Positions 51,055 through 59,380 of a DNA stretch of 64,000 bases are shown piece after piece. Every line of letters begins with the position of its first letter. Position 1 is the stretch's first letter. The notes beneath the pieces were generated by a model. That model ran no database searches and was not told the DNA's origin. It saw only the letters and a program-made list of their open reading frames with translations. Origin of the DNA: Piscinibacter gummiphilus (GTDB taxonomy: Bacteria; Pseudomonadota; Gammaproteobacteria; Burkholderiales; Burkholderiaceae_C); assembly GCF_002116905.1 (NCBI RefSeq), contig NZ_CP015118.1, forward strand, positions 2,542,001-2,606,000, read 5' to 3'. The position numbers were made by a program, and so were the translations under genes.

Positions 51055-52401
51055 ATGAACCGTTCCCTGCCCCGTCTGACACGCCTGTGCGGTGTGCTGG
51101 CGGCCGCCTGCATCGCCTGGCCCGCCGCGGCCCGCTGCCTCGACGACGAGATCATCGTCGAGGCCCGCATCGGCAGCGGCAAGGAGGCCGTGCCCACCAC
51201 GGCCCAGGGGCCCCGCATGGACATCCATGGCCTCGTGAAGGAAGCCATCCGCCGCAGCCACGCCATCGGCGCGGCCAAGCTGCTGGCCGAGGCCGCCGCC
51301 GACGACGCCGAGGAACAGCGTGTCGCCCGCTACCCGCGGGTCGACGTGGGTGGCACCCTCGGCCGGTCGGGCTCGATGGTCGAGGGCTACCCCGACCAGG
51401 TGGGCAACCAGGCCCGCGGCGGGCTCACCGTGACGATGCCCCTCTACGACGGCGGACGCATCAGCCGCCTCACCGAATGGCGCAGCCAGCTGGCCGAGGC
51501 GGCCCGCCTGGGCGAACTGACCGCCGAGGAACAGATCGGCCTGCAGACCGTGTCGCTGGTGCTGGAACGCGGCCGCTACCGCGTGCAGGGCCAGGTCTAC
51601 CAGCAGTACGCCCGCAAGATGAGCTGCCTCGTGCAGGCGCTCGAGACCATCGTGTCGGCCGACAAGGGCCGCGCCAGCGAACTGGTGCAGGCCCGCAAGA
51701 CCGAACAGCAGGCCGAACTCGCCCGCGTGCAGACCGACTCCGCGATCAAGCAGATCGAGGTGCGCCTGCGCCGCTTCGTGGGCGACGCGCTGCCCGCCGA
51801 CGACGCCATCCCGAACGGCCTGCTCGCGCTGCCCGACCTCCGGCAATTGCTCGAGGAGGCCGAACGCTCCAGCGAGATCGCGGCGATGACGGCCCAGGCC
51901 GAGGCGAGCGACCGCTACGCGCGCGCCGTGGTGGCCGGCCAGCGGCCGCAGGTGAGCGCGTCCGTGACCGGCTCCAAGGTCAAGGGCATCGACAACCAGA
52001 GCTCGTACTTCGCGGGCCTGAGCATCAACATCCCCCTCTACAACGCCGGCAACGACTACAGCGCGAGCGCCGCCCGCAAGCGCGCCGACGCCGCCCGCCT
52101 GCAGCGCGCCGACGCGCTCGAGGCCCGCAAGTTCCGCATGGCCGAGGTGCACGAGCAGGCCTCGGCCGCGTTCGACCGCGCCCGCCGCACCGTGGGCATC
52201 GTGCGCGACAGCGACAAGGTGCGCAACTACACGCTGCAGCAGTGGCAGCAGCTCGGCAAGCGTTCGCTGTTCGACGTGATGTCGTCCGAGAGCGAGCACT
52301 ACAACATGCGCATCGCCTACGTCAATTCGCTGTACGACGGCCAGCAGGCCACCGCGATGATGTGGTCGCTGGGCCTCGGCGTGCTGTCGCGCCTGCAATG
52401 A
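51055..52401 (+). CDS. TolC-family outer-membrane channel (LapE-like)
   Basis: A 448-residue outer-membrane efflux protein with signal peptide LCGVLAAACIAWPAAA. Two repeats of the OEP fold are visible: ARYPRVDVGGTLGRSG and GLTVTMPLYDGGRISRL in the first, RPQVSASVTGSKVKG and GLSINIPLYNAGNDYSASA in the second, with long Ala/Arg/Glu-rich helices between. It completes the type I secretion system. GGAG is 8 bases before the ATG. The stop codon overlaps the next gene's ATG (ATGA). Confidence 0.92.
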   Translation: MNRSLPRLTRLCGVLAAACIAWPAAARCLDDEIIVEARIGSGKEAVPTTAQGPRMDIHGLVKEAIRRSHAIGAAKLLAEAAADDAEEQRVARYPRVDVGGTLGRSGSMVEGYPDQVGNQARGGLTVTMPLYDGGRISRLTEWRSQLAEAARLGELTAEEQIGLQTVSLVLERGRYRVQGQVYQQYARKMSCLVQALETIVSADKGRASELVQARKTEQQAELARVQTDSAIKQIEVRLRRFVGDALPADDAIPNGLLALPDLRQLLEEAERSSEIAAMTAQAEASDRYARAVVAGQRPQVSASVTGSKVKGIDNQSSYFAGLSINIPLYNAGNDYSASAARKRADAARLQRADALEARKFRMAEVHEQASAAFDRARRTVGIVRDSDKVRNYTLQQWQQLGKRSLFDVMSSESEHYNMRIAYVNSLYDGQQATAMMWSLGLGVLSRLQ

Positions 52402-53243
52402 ACGGAACGTCTTCCATGCAGCAGATCGCCATCACCTCCATCCAGCGCAACCGCGGCCCCTGGGTCGTCGAATGGGTGGCCTTCCACCTGCTGATGGGCT
52501 TCACGCGCTTCCACCTGTACTGCCACAAGACGGACGACGGCATGACCGAGACGCTGCTGAAGCTGTCGAAGTCGTACCCCATCACCGTGCACCGCGTGGA
52601 CGCCGACGACCGGCCCCAGATCGCGGCCTACCAGCATTCGTGGGCCACGCATGGCAACGATGTCGACTGGATGGCGTTCATCGACGGCGACGAGTTCCTG
52701 TACCCCACGAAACACCGCACCATCGGCGAGGCGCTGGCCACGTTCGACGGCCAGGAGCTCTCGGCCATCGGCGCCTACTGGCGCTGCTACGGCAGCAGCG
52801 GGCACGTGGACGAACCCACCGAGGGCCTCGTGGTGCAGAACTACCCGCGCCACAGCAGCACCGACTTCCTGCCGAACCGTCACGTGAAGTCCATCGTGCG
52901 CGGCCGCCAGGAGGGCGTGAACATCCAGACGTCCCACGTGTTCGGTACGCCGAAGGGCACCTTCGACGAGCGCCTGCGCCCCATCAACCACGGGTGGATG
53001 AAGGGCCTCGAGCCGTCGTACGACCTGCTGCGCATCAACCACTACACGGTGCAGAGCCACGAGTTCTTCCGCAAGACGAAGCAGAACATCGGCGCACCCG
53101 ACGCGAACCCGAACCTGATCCGTCCCGATTCCTGGTACGCCGAGTACGACCGCAACGAATGCGACGACGGCGTGTCCTACAACTTCCTCGTGCCGCTCAA
53201 GCTCAAGGTGCGCGAACTCCAGGCCGCGATCGCGGCCGCCTGA
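52398..53243 (+). CDS. Glycosyltransferase, Glyco_tranf_2_4/GT92-like
   Basis: A 281-residue protein. ITSIQRNRGPWVVEWVAFHLLMG and FTRFHLYCHKTDDGM at the N-terminus and WMAFIDGDEFLYP with the DGDEF metal site are characteristic of Glyco_tranf_2_4/GT92-type enzymes, which usually make beta-linked hexose additions on glycans. LRINHYTVQSHEFFRKTKQ near the end is also conserved. It overlaps the TolC stop by four bases, so it is translated with the secretion genes. Donor and acceptor unknown; a secreted-protein glycan is plausible. Confidence 0.82.
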   Translation: MNGTSSMQQIAITSIQRNRGPWVVEWVAFHLLMGFTRFHLYCHKTDDGMTETLLKLSKSYPITVHRVDADDRPQIAAYQHSWATHGNDVDWMAFIDGDEFLYPTKHRTIGEALATFDGQELSAIGAYWRCYGSSGHVDEPTEGLVVQNYPRHSSTDFLPNRHVKSIVRGRQEGVNIQTSHVFGTPKGTFDERLRPINHGWMKGLEPSYDLLRINHYTVQSHEFFRKTKQNIGAPDANPNLIRPDSWYAEYDRNECDDGVSYNFLVPLKLKVRELQAAIAAA

Positions 53244-53245
53244 CC

Positions 53246-54067
53246 ATGACCCAACCCACGCCGGTCCACCTGTACCAGATCGCCTACTCGGACGCCACGC
53301 TCGCGGCCATCGAGCCGGGCTACCGCGTGCTCGACAACCTCGCGAACGAACGGCCGGACTGGTACGAGTACTGGCCCATCCGCCAGTTCCTGGCCCGCGA
53401 GACGCTCGACGAGGGTGCCTTCTACGGCTTCTTCTCGCCGAAGTTCGGCCGCAAGACCGAACTGACCCATGCCCAGGTCACGGCGTACGTTCAGGCCGCG
53501 GACGACCACGACGTGGTGCTGTTCTCGCCGCAGCCCGACATGGGTGCGTTTTTCCTGAACGTGTTCGAGCAGGGCGAGACCTTCGATCCCGGTTTCATGG
53601 AGGCCGTCGAAGGCTTCCTCGACTCCATCGGCCGGCCGGAGCCCGTGCGCACGATGGTGATGGACTCCAACCTCGTCGTCTTCTCGAACTACTTCGTCGC
53701 CCGCCCCGCCTTCTGGCGCGCGTGGGCCGCGATCACCGACGCCTTCTTCCAGCTGTGCGAAGGACCCGACTCGGTGCTGAAGGCCCGCTGCGTGGCCGCC
53801 ACCAGCTACCCCGGGGCCGCGCAGCGCAAGGTGTTCATCCAGGAGCGCCTGGCCTCGCTGCTGCTGGCCACCGAGCCGCACTGGCGCGTGAAGGCCGCGA
53901 ACCCGTTCGGCTTCGGCTGGTCCATGACCCGCTTCCGGCAGCACCCGCACGAGGCCATCGTCAGCGACGCGCTGAAGACGGCCTACCTCAAGCAGGGCTT
54001 CCCGGAGTACCTCCGCGCCTTCGGCGAGATCCGCAGCCGCTTCGCCGCGGCCGGCAAGGCGGCCTGA
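53246..54067 (+). CDS. Uncharacterised glycan-locus protein
   Basis: A 273-residue soluble protein that I cannot assign to a family. It begins VHLYQIAYSDATLAAIEPG and has FYGFFSPKFGRKTELTHAQV and VLFSPQPDMGAFFLNVFEQ followed by a C-terminal helical part. Recurrent aromatic and Asp residues (WYEYWPIRQFL, MVMDSNLVVFSNYFVARPAFW) suggest a nucleotide-sugar-binding Rossmann/GT-A-like protein. I recall similar sequences as parts of long glycosyltransferases in beta-proteobacterial glycan loci. It lies two bases after one transferase and 46 before another. Confidence 0.5.
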   Translation: MTQPTPVHLYQIAYSDATLAAIEPGYRVLDNLANERPDWYEYWPIRQFLARETLDEGAFYGFFSPKFGRKTELTHAQVTAYVQAADDHDVVLFSPQPDMGAFFLNVFEQGETFDPGFMEAVEGFLDSIGRPEPVRTMVMDSNLVVFSNYFVARPAFWRAWAAITDAFFQLCEGPDSVLKARCVAATSYPGAAQRKVFIQERLASLLLATEPHWRVKAANPFGFGWSMTRFRQHPHEAIVSDALKTAYLKQGFPEYLRAFGEIRSRFAAAGKAA

Positions 54068-54093
54068 GGAGCCGTCCCGGCCGTCGTACGATA

Positions 54094-54113
54094 GCGCGCT
54101 CCAGGGAGCGCGC
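54094..54113 (+). promoter_or_regulatory. Stem-loop hiding the ribosome-binding site of the next gene
   Basis: GCGCGCTC, loop CAGG, GAGCGCGC: a perfect 8-bp stem that ends on the base before the ATG at 54114. The purine-rich AGGGAG (54103-54108) that would serve as ribosome-binding site lies in the loop and 3' arm, so initiation should be weak unless the stem is opened. The structure is seen; the regulatory role is inference. Confidence 0.5.
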
Positions 54114-55232
54114 ATGGCGACGGTATACCGGGTCGGACCCGACAACGACATTGCACTGAAACTCGACCGGGTGTCGTTCGACCCCCGGTCGCACCGGCTC
54201 GTCATCGAGGCCGACGGGCGCGCCTATCGCCTGGCCGTCACCGGCATGGGGGAGGGCGGCTGGATCCGCCTCGACGACGCCGCGTTCGCCGTGGAGCGGG
54301 TGCTCGTCGCGCACCGCGACGCCCAACTGGTGCTGGCCATCACCGATGCGGCCCACGCGAGCCGGCTCGCGACCGAGCCGCTCGCCTTCCACCAGTCCTT
54401 CTTCGCACCCCTCGTCGACTTCAACGCGGTCCCGCTGCCCGGCTTCAGCGTGGCGCCGTACGTGCCGCCGGCACAGCTGGCCGTGTGCACGCACGTCTAC
54501 GACGATCCCACGATGCTGCGCGTGTGGGAGCGGCACTACGCGCGCTTCGTGCCGAACGAGCACCTCTACGTGATCGACCACGGCTCCACCACGCCCGCCC
54601 GCGAGGTGCTGCAGCCCGCGACCCAGCTCGTGCGCCTGCCGCGGGGCGCCGCCGACCAGGCCAACATCGCGCAGTTCTGCAACGGCTTCCAGCGCTTCCT
54701 GCTGACGCAGTACCGGTGGGTGATCCACGTGGACGTGGACGAGCTGCTGGTGCCGCAGGACGGCTTCGACGCCTTCGTCGCCCGCCTGGCCGCCGATCCC
54801 GGACCGCCGCGCATCGTGGAACCGGCCCATGCGACCGACCTCGTGCAGCACCCGGACCTGGAGGCGCCGGTGGACCTGTCCGCGCCACTCACGTCCCAGC
54901 GCCGCTTCCTCGTGCCCAACGCCGAGTACCTCAAGCCCGCGCTGGTCTCCCGCCCCGCCACGTGGGGCCCGGGCTTCCACTACGCGGTGGAGTCGTTCGC
55001 GGTCGTGTCCGATCCGCTGCTGTGGATGGTGCACCTCGCGAAGGCCGACGTGGGGCTGTGCGTCGAACGGAACCGCAAGTGGCTCGGGACGCCGCGGTCG
55101 GCGACGGACCAGGTGCGGGTGGACCACACGCACCGGCGGGGGGACGAGGGGCAGACGCGGGAGGCGTTCCTGGCGTTGCTCGCGGGGCGGTCGGTGCTGC
55201 AGGTGCCGGGGTGGATGCGCGGGATGTTCTGA
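54114..55232 (+). CDS. Glycosyltransferase, GT92/Glyco_tranf_2_4-like with N-terminal extension
   Basis: A 372-residue protein. Residues ~120-260 contain the transferase core: AVCTHVYDDPTMLRVWERHYA, EHLYVIDHGST and YRWVIHVDVDELLVP with a DVDE metal site. The first ~115 residues form a separate beta-rich part (RVSFDPRSHRLVIEADGRAYRL) of unknown role. The C-terminal part RNRKWLGTPRSATDQVRVDHTH is like other GT92-type proteins. Start is controlled by the hairpin at 54094-54113. It is the last gene of the apparent secretion/glycosylation run. Confidence 0.75.
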   Translation: MATVYRVGPDNDIALKLDRVSFDPRSHRLVIEADGRAYRLAVTGMGEGGWIRLDDAAFAVERVLVAHRDAQLVLAITDAAHASRLATEPLAFHQSFFAPLVDFNAVPLPGFSVAPYVPPAQLAVCTHVYDDPTMLRVWERHYARFVPNEHLYVIDHGSTTPAREVLQPATQLVRLPRGAADQANIAQFCNGFQRFLLTQYRWVIHVDVDELLVPQDGFDAFVARLAADPGPPRIVEPAHATDLVQHPDLEAPVDLSAPLTSQRRFLVPNAEYLKPALVSRPATWGPGFHYAVESFAVVSDPLLWMVHLAKADVGLCVERNRKWLGTPRSATDQVRVDHTHRRGDEGQTREAFLALLAGRSVLQVPGWMRGMF

Positions 55233-55369
55233 GGCACGGCCCGCGGCATCATCAACCGAGATGATGCCGGTCTCCGAACTGCGCTGGATTGGCGTCAGAC
55301 TTCCCCATGCCGAGGCGCGGCCACAGAGTCGCCCGTCAAGGAGCCTCGGCGAATCCAGGGGGGATCGTC

Positions 55370-58300
55370 ATGGAAGCAGGGCGCTTGGGGCAGTGGCTGT
55401 CGACGGTGGAAGGCGCGGGCAAGGCCCTGCTCGCCGTGATCGGGATTCCGGCGGCGGTCTTCGCGGCGGTGAACGAATCGTTGAAGGGGATGCTGCCCGA
55501 CGTGCTGCTTCCCTGGACGCCGCGGGTCGTCGCAGGCGTGCTGGTCGTGTGGCTCTTCGTGGTCGCTTGGCGAAGTTTCCGCCGTTACGACATCGCCAGC
55601 CGCCTGGAACAGCCCGACCTGTTCACGCTCAAGCCGAAGGATGCGGCCTCGCTCATCGGCCGAGCCAAGGACCTGCAGGAACTGCTTTCGACGATTCGCC
55701 GGAACCGGCTCGTGCTGCTGGACGGTGAATCCGGCTGCGGCAAGTCCGCGCTGGTCGGTGTGGGCGTGGTGTCCGAGTTCGAAGGCGGTGCAGAGTTCCT
55801 GCCTTTGCTGGTGCGCGACTGGGGCGAGCGCTGGATCGACGGCCCGCTCGCGGCCACGCTGGAGGTGCTGTGGCTACGCCTGTCCGTGCCGGACCGGGAG
55901 CGCCTCGATTGGCGCACGTCCCCTGACCTGTCGGCGCCGCCGGAGGCGCTGGCGAATCTGCTCTCGCATCAGTTGAAGGCGGTTCACGAGGTCCTGCACA
56001 AGCGACCGCTGTTGATCGCCGACCAGTTCGACGATCACCAGGCGCAGCACCGCGCCCGCTTCCTCGATCCAGAGGGCAACTGGCTGACGCCGACGGCGCT
56101 TGCGGAAGGCAACGTGTTCTGGCGCATCGTGCGCGACGCGATCGAGGCGGGGCGCCTGCACCTGCTGGTGGTGACCCGCTCCGACACGGCGGCCGGCTTG
56201 GCTTCCGTCAGGTTCCTGCCGGAAGACCGGCTCGCGACCCGGAGCCTGCCGAGGATCGACAACGAGTACCTCCGTCCCTTGCTGCTGAACGTGGCACCGG
56301 ACGACGCGAAGCCGCAGGTCGTCAGCAATCCGGCCGAGGGGTGGCACGAACTGCGCGAGAGGCTAGAGCGCGATCTGAAGGCGGAGGGCGCGATCCTGAT
56401 GCAGCAGGTGCGCACCGTGCTGCTGGGCCTGCGCCAGCTGGGGCTCCTGACACCACGGCGGTACCTCGCGGTGGGGGGCCTGCGTGGAGTCGAGACCCTG
56501 ATGGTCTCGCATGCGCTGAGACAGGCCGCGCGCGCGGAGGGTGGGGGCGAGACCGCCCTGCGCCGCGCGCGGGCGGTGCTGGCGAGGCTGGTGCTGCCAG
56601 GGAACGCAAACCGGGCGCCGAAGGCCCAGCGTGCGACGCTGTCGGACCTGAGCGCGGCCGCGGGCGATCGCCAGCGCGCCGAGGCCATCCTGGGCACGTT
56701 GCAGGATGCCGAGGTGGCGCGGCCGGCGGAGTCGGCCGATCGGGGGCACGCCTGGCAGCTGGACCACGACTACCTGGCCCGGGCCGTGATCGGCGAGGCC
56801 CGGCAAGCGGATCGCTGGGCCAGTGCACTGCGTGACGGACATGCGCGCTTCTCCGCAGCCACGGGCTGGCGTGAGCGGTGGCTGGTGCTGCTGGCGCCAC
56901 TCGTGCTCGCGCGCATCGGATGGGAGCGGGGGCGGCGGCGCCTGTCGTTCGGTGAGTCGGGGCGATACGTCGGGTTGAGCGTGCTCAAGCAGGCGGTGAT
57001 CGCCGCCTGCCTGGTGGCAGCGGTCCTGCTGGCCGTCGGCTGGAATCAGTCGCGGTTGCTGACTGAGCGGGCCCGGGAACTTGTGGACCGGATCGGTTCG
57101 AGTGGCAGCAGCCAGGCGGTGCTGGAGGTGTGGCTCGCGGACGAGCGGCTTCGCACCCGGCTGCATGAACTGGTCCAGGGGCGCCCGTTGCTTCTGGAGC
57201 GGGTGACTGCCAGCGGATGGCCGCTCGCGCATGCAGGCTTCGAGGCGGCTACGACGCGGGAGTCGGCCCGGATGCTGAGGGATCGGATCCTCAAGGAGTC
57301 GGACAACGCGTTGGCGGCGGCCATGGTCCGGGTGTACGTGAACGTGGCCTCGAGGCTGTCGGATCCGGCTGTCGTCCAGTCGGAGGTGGATGCGTGGCGG
57401 GCTCCGTTGTTCAGCGAGGAGCTGATCGAACGCCAGGATCTGCTGAAAGGCATCTATCAGGAGGTGACAGGTCGACTGGAGGAGCCTCGGGCGGTGAGCG
57501 CGGAGATGGTCCTGGTTCGCGAAAGATTCCTGAGCAAACCGAAAGCGCTCGGCCTCACGACCTTCGGGGATCTGTACAAGGCGTTGGTCATGCGCGTGCG
57601 TGACCCTGAGGTGCTGAAGAAAGAGGCCACCGTGTTGCGGAGCACACTCAGCGACGAGGAAGATGCCGAGACGCGGGCCGAGCGGATGTCTGCCTATGCG
57701 ACGGTGGTCACGCAGTTGAAGGACGACGCGATCATCACGTCCTCGGAGGCGGTACTGCGGACCTGGATACAGAAGGGAGATCCCAAAATTCTCAAGGGCG
57801 CATTCGGCGTCTATGAAGATGTGATCGCGCTGCTGCGGGATCCCGTCGCGGTGCGGTCGGCAACGGACGCGCTGCGGGATCAATGGCAGACCGAGAAGGG
57901 AGGCGCGAGAGCCGGCATGCTGGTCTCGGCCTACGGGGCGGCCGCATTGCGGCTGGATCGAACGGAAGCCGATGCCCTCAGGTCGGCAGCGACGGCGCTG
58001 CGCGAGGTGTTGGTCGAAGAACGGTGGATGCAGCTCTCCGAGCGTCTGGGCCGAACCTATGTCGCGGTGCTGGGCCGCCTGGCCGACCGGTCGTTCACCG
58101 TGTCGGAGGCCGGTGAGTTGCTGGGCGCACTTTCGAGGCCAAGGGACATCGACCTCGACGGACGGACCACGTCGCGGTGCATCGATGTCTATGTCGCGTT
58201 GGCCGAGCGTACGCCAGAGTTGCGAGGGGCGAAGTCCGCCCTTTCCTCGATTCGTGGCCGCCTGTTCGAAGCCGAACGGCCGGGCGACGGAGCCACACCC

Positions 58301-59305
58301 AGTGCACGCGCCCAGATCATTCGCCGCAGGATGATCAACCTGACCAAGTCCTACGTCAGGGTTTCGACGCTGCTCAAGGATCCTGCGGAAATCAAGGCGG
58401 AACTGGTCGCGCTGCGGGAAGTGCAGGCGCAGGACCTCGCAGTCGGCTTCGCCGAGACCTGGGGATCGCTCTATGCCGCCACGGCTCGTCGGTTGCAGGA
58501 CCCGTTGGAGGTGAAGACACAAGCGGGCGAGTTGCGGGAATCGCTGCTGCAAGAGACCCGGCCCGACTGGGCGGGCGGCCTGGCGGTGGCGTATGGCGCG
58601 GTGGTGCGGCAACTGAAGGACGTCGATGCCTTGAAGGCGGAGATGTTGGCGTGGCAGCACGCACTGGTCCAGTTGAAGGAACGCAACGTCGTCGACCAGT
58701 TCGCCAGCCCCTACGCTGCGGCGGCTGGCAATGTGCGTGACCCGCAACTGCTGAGGGCGGCTGCGGTGGCGCTGCGGGCGCAATGGACGGAATCCCGCAG
58801 CGAGGCTCGTTCTGCGCGGTTCTTCGAGGCCTACACGGAAGTCGCCCGGCGCCTGCAAGGCGTCGATCCGCGCGGCTCGGAGGTGACGGTGCTGCGTGGC
58901 CTGATGCTCGAGGAGAAGACCGCCGCCGGCCTCGGCGAGTTGGCCGAGGCCTACGCTTCCGTCTCGTCCGAACTCGACGACGTCGAGGCCCTGAAGCTGG
59001 CCGGGACCACGCTGCGCGACCGGCTCATGGGCGAACGGGACGACTTCACGGCGGGCCGCCTGGCAGCGGCCTATGCGGTCGTGGCCGTCCCGTGGTTCCA
59101 GCGGGCCGCCGACGCGGACCGGCGTAGCATCGTGCGGGACATCCTCCTCCTGTGTGGGCACCCGAACGTCGTCGACCCTGGGCAGTTGCTGGTCGCACTG
59201 GACCAAGTCTCGGGCGAAAAGTTCAACGGCAACATGGTCAAGGCCGTGGCGTGGGCCGGCAAGGAACATGGGCTGCGGCCGAGGGAACTCCGCCCGGCGC
59301 AATGA
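55370..59305 (+). CDS. Membrane-anchored STAND-type ATPase with C-terminal helical repeats
   Basis: A 1311-residue protein that I do not recognise by name. Two N-terminal membrane helices (~18-34 and ~52-68) are followed by a STAND/AAA-like NTPase: DAASLIGRAKDLQELL, Walker A GESGCGKS (119-126), Walker B-like PLLIADQFDD (~213-222), LLVVTRSD (~265-272), and HAWQLDHDYLARAVI as in the winged-helix region of STAND proteins. A third helix lies at ~542-558. The rest (~580-1310) is about 15 repeats of 40-47 residues with the anchor aY..v..rL.DP and later LR. The ATG at 55370 has AGGGGGG before it. Codon use seems less GC-biased than in neighbours, hinting at transfer. Possible roles: signalling or phage defence (inference). 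Confidence 0.72.
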   Translation: MEAGRLGQWLSTVEGAGKALLAVIGIPAAVFAAVNESLKGMLPDVLLPWTPRVVAGVLVVWLFVVAWRSFRRYDIASRLEQPDLFTLKPKDAASLIGRAKDLQELLSTIRRNRLVLLDGESGCGKSALVGVGVVSEFEGGAEFLPLLVRDWGERWIDGPLAATLEVLWLRLSVPDRERLDWRTSPDLSAPPEALANLLSHQLKAVHEVLHKRPLLIADQFDDHQAQHRARFLDPEGNWLTPTALAEGNVFWRIVRDAIEAGRLHLLVVTRSDTAAGLASVRFLPEDRLATRSLPRIDNEYLRPLLLNVAPDDAKPQVVSNPAEGWHELRERLERDLKAEGAILMQQVRTVLLGLRQLGLLTPRRYLAVGGLRGVETLMVSHALRQAARAEGGGETALRRARAVLARLVLPGNANRAPKAQRATLSDLSAAAGDRQRAEAILGTLQDAEVARPAESADRGHAWQLDHDYLARAVIGEARQADRWASALRDGHARFSAATGWRERWLVLLAPLVLARIGWERGRRRLSFGESGRYVGLSVLKQAVIAACLVAAVLLAVGWNQSRLLTERARELVDRIGSSGSSQAVLEVWLADERLRTRLHELVQGRPLLLERVTASGWPLAHAGFEAATTRESARMLRDRILKESDNALAAAMVRVYVNVASRLSDPAVVQSEVDAWRAPLFSEELIERQDLLKGIYQEVTGRLEEPRAVSAEMVLVRERFLSKPKALGLTTFGDLYKALVMRVRDPEVLKKEATVLRSTLSDEEDAETRAERMSAYATVVTQLKDDAIITSSEAVLRTWIQKGDPKILKGAFGVYEDVIALLRDPVAVRSATDALRDQWQTEKGGARAGMLVSAYGAAALRLDRTEADALRSAATALREVLVEERWMQLSERLGRTYVAVLGRLADRSFTVSEAGELLGALSRPRDIDLDGRTTSRCIDVYVALAERTPELRGAKSALSSIRGRLFEAERPGDGATPSARAQIIRRRMINLTKSYVRVSTLLKDPAEIKAELVALREVQAQDLAVGFAETWGSLYAATARRLQDPLEVKTQAGELRESLLQETRPDWAGGLAVAYGAVVRQLKDVDALKAEMLAWQHALVQLKERNVVDQFASPYAAAAGNVRDPQLLRAAAVALRAQWTESRSEARSARFFEAYTEVARRLQGVDPRGSEVTVLRGLMLEEKTAAGLGELAEAYASVSSELDDVEALKLAGTTLRDRLMGERDDFTAGRLAAAYAVVAVPWFQRAADADRRSIVRDILLLCGHPNVVDPGQLLVALDQVSGEKFNGNMVKAVAWAGKEHGLRPRELRPAQ

Positions 59306-59360
59306 AAAAAAATCGGCCCGCCTCACCAACCCCCCGAAGGAAGCTGGCCAGGCGGGCCGA
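59305..59360 (-). terminator. Terminator of the giant repeat gene
   Basis: TCGGCCCGCCT (59313-59323) and AGGCGGGCCGA (59350-59360) form a perfect 11-bp stem around a 26-base loop. Read on the reverse strand, it is followed by eight T (A-run at 59305-59312). It is 20 bases past the repeat gene's stop and touches the stop of the STAND gene. Confidence 0.85.
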
Positions 59361-59380
59361 GGACCCAACCGGTCAGGTGA

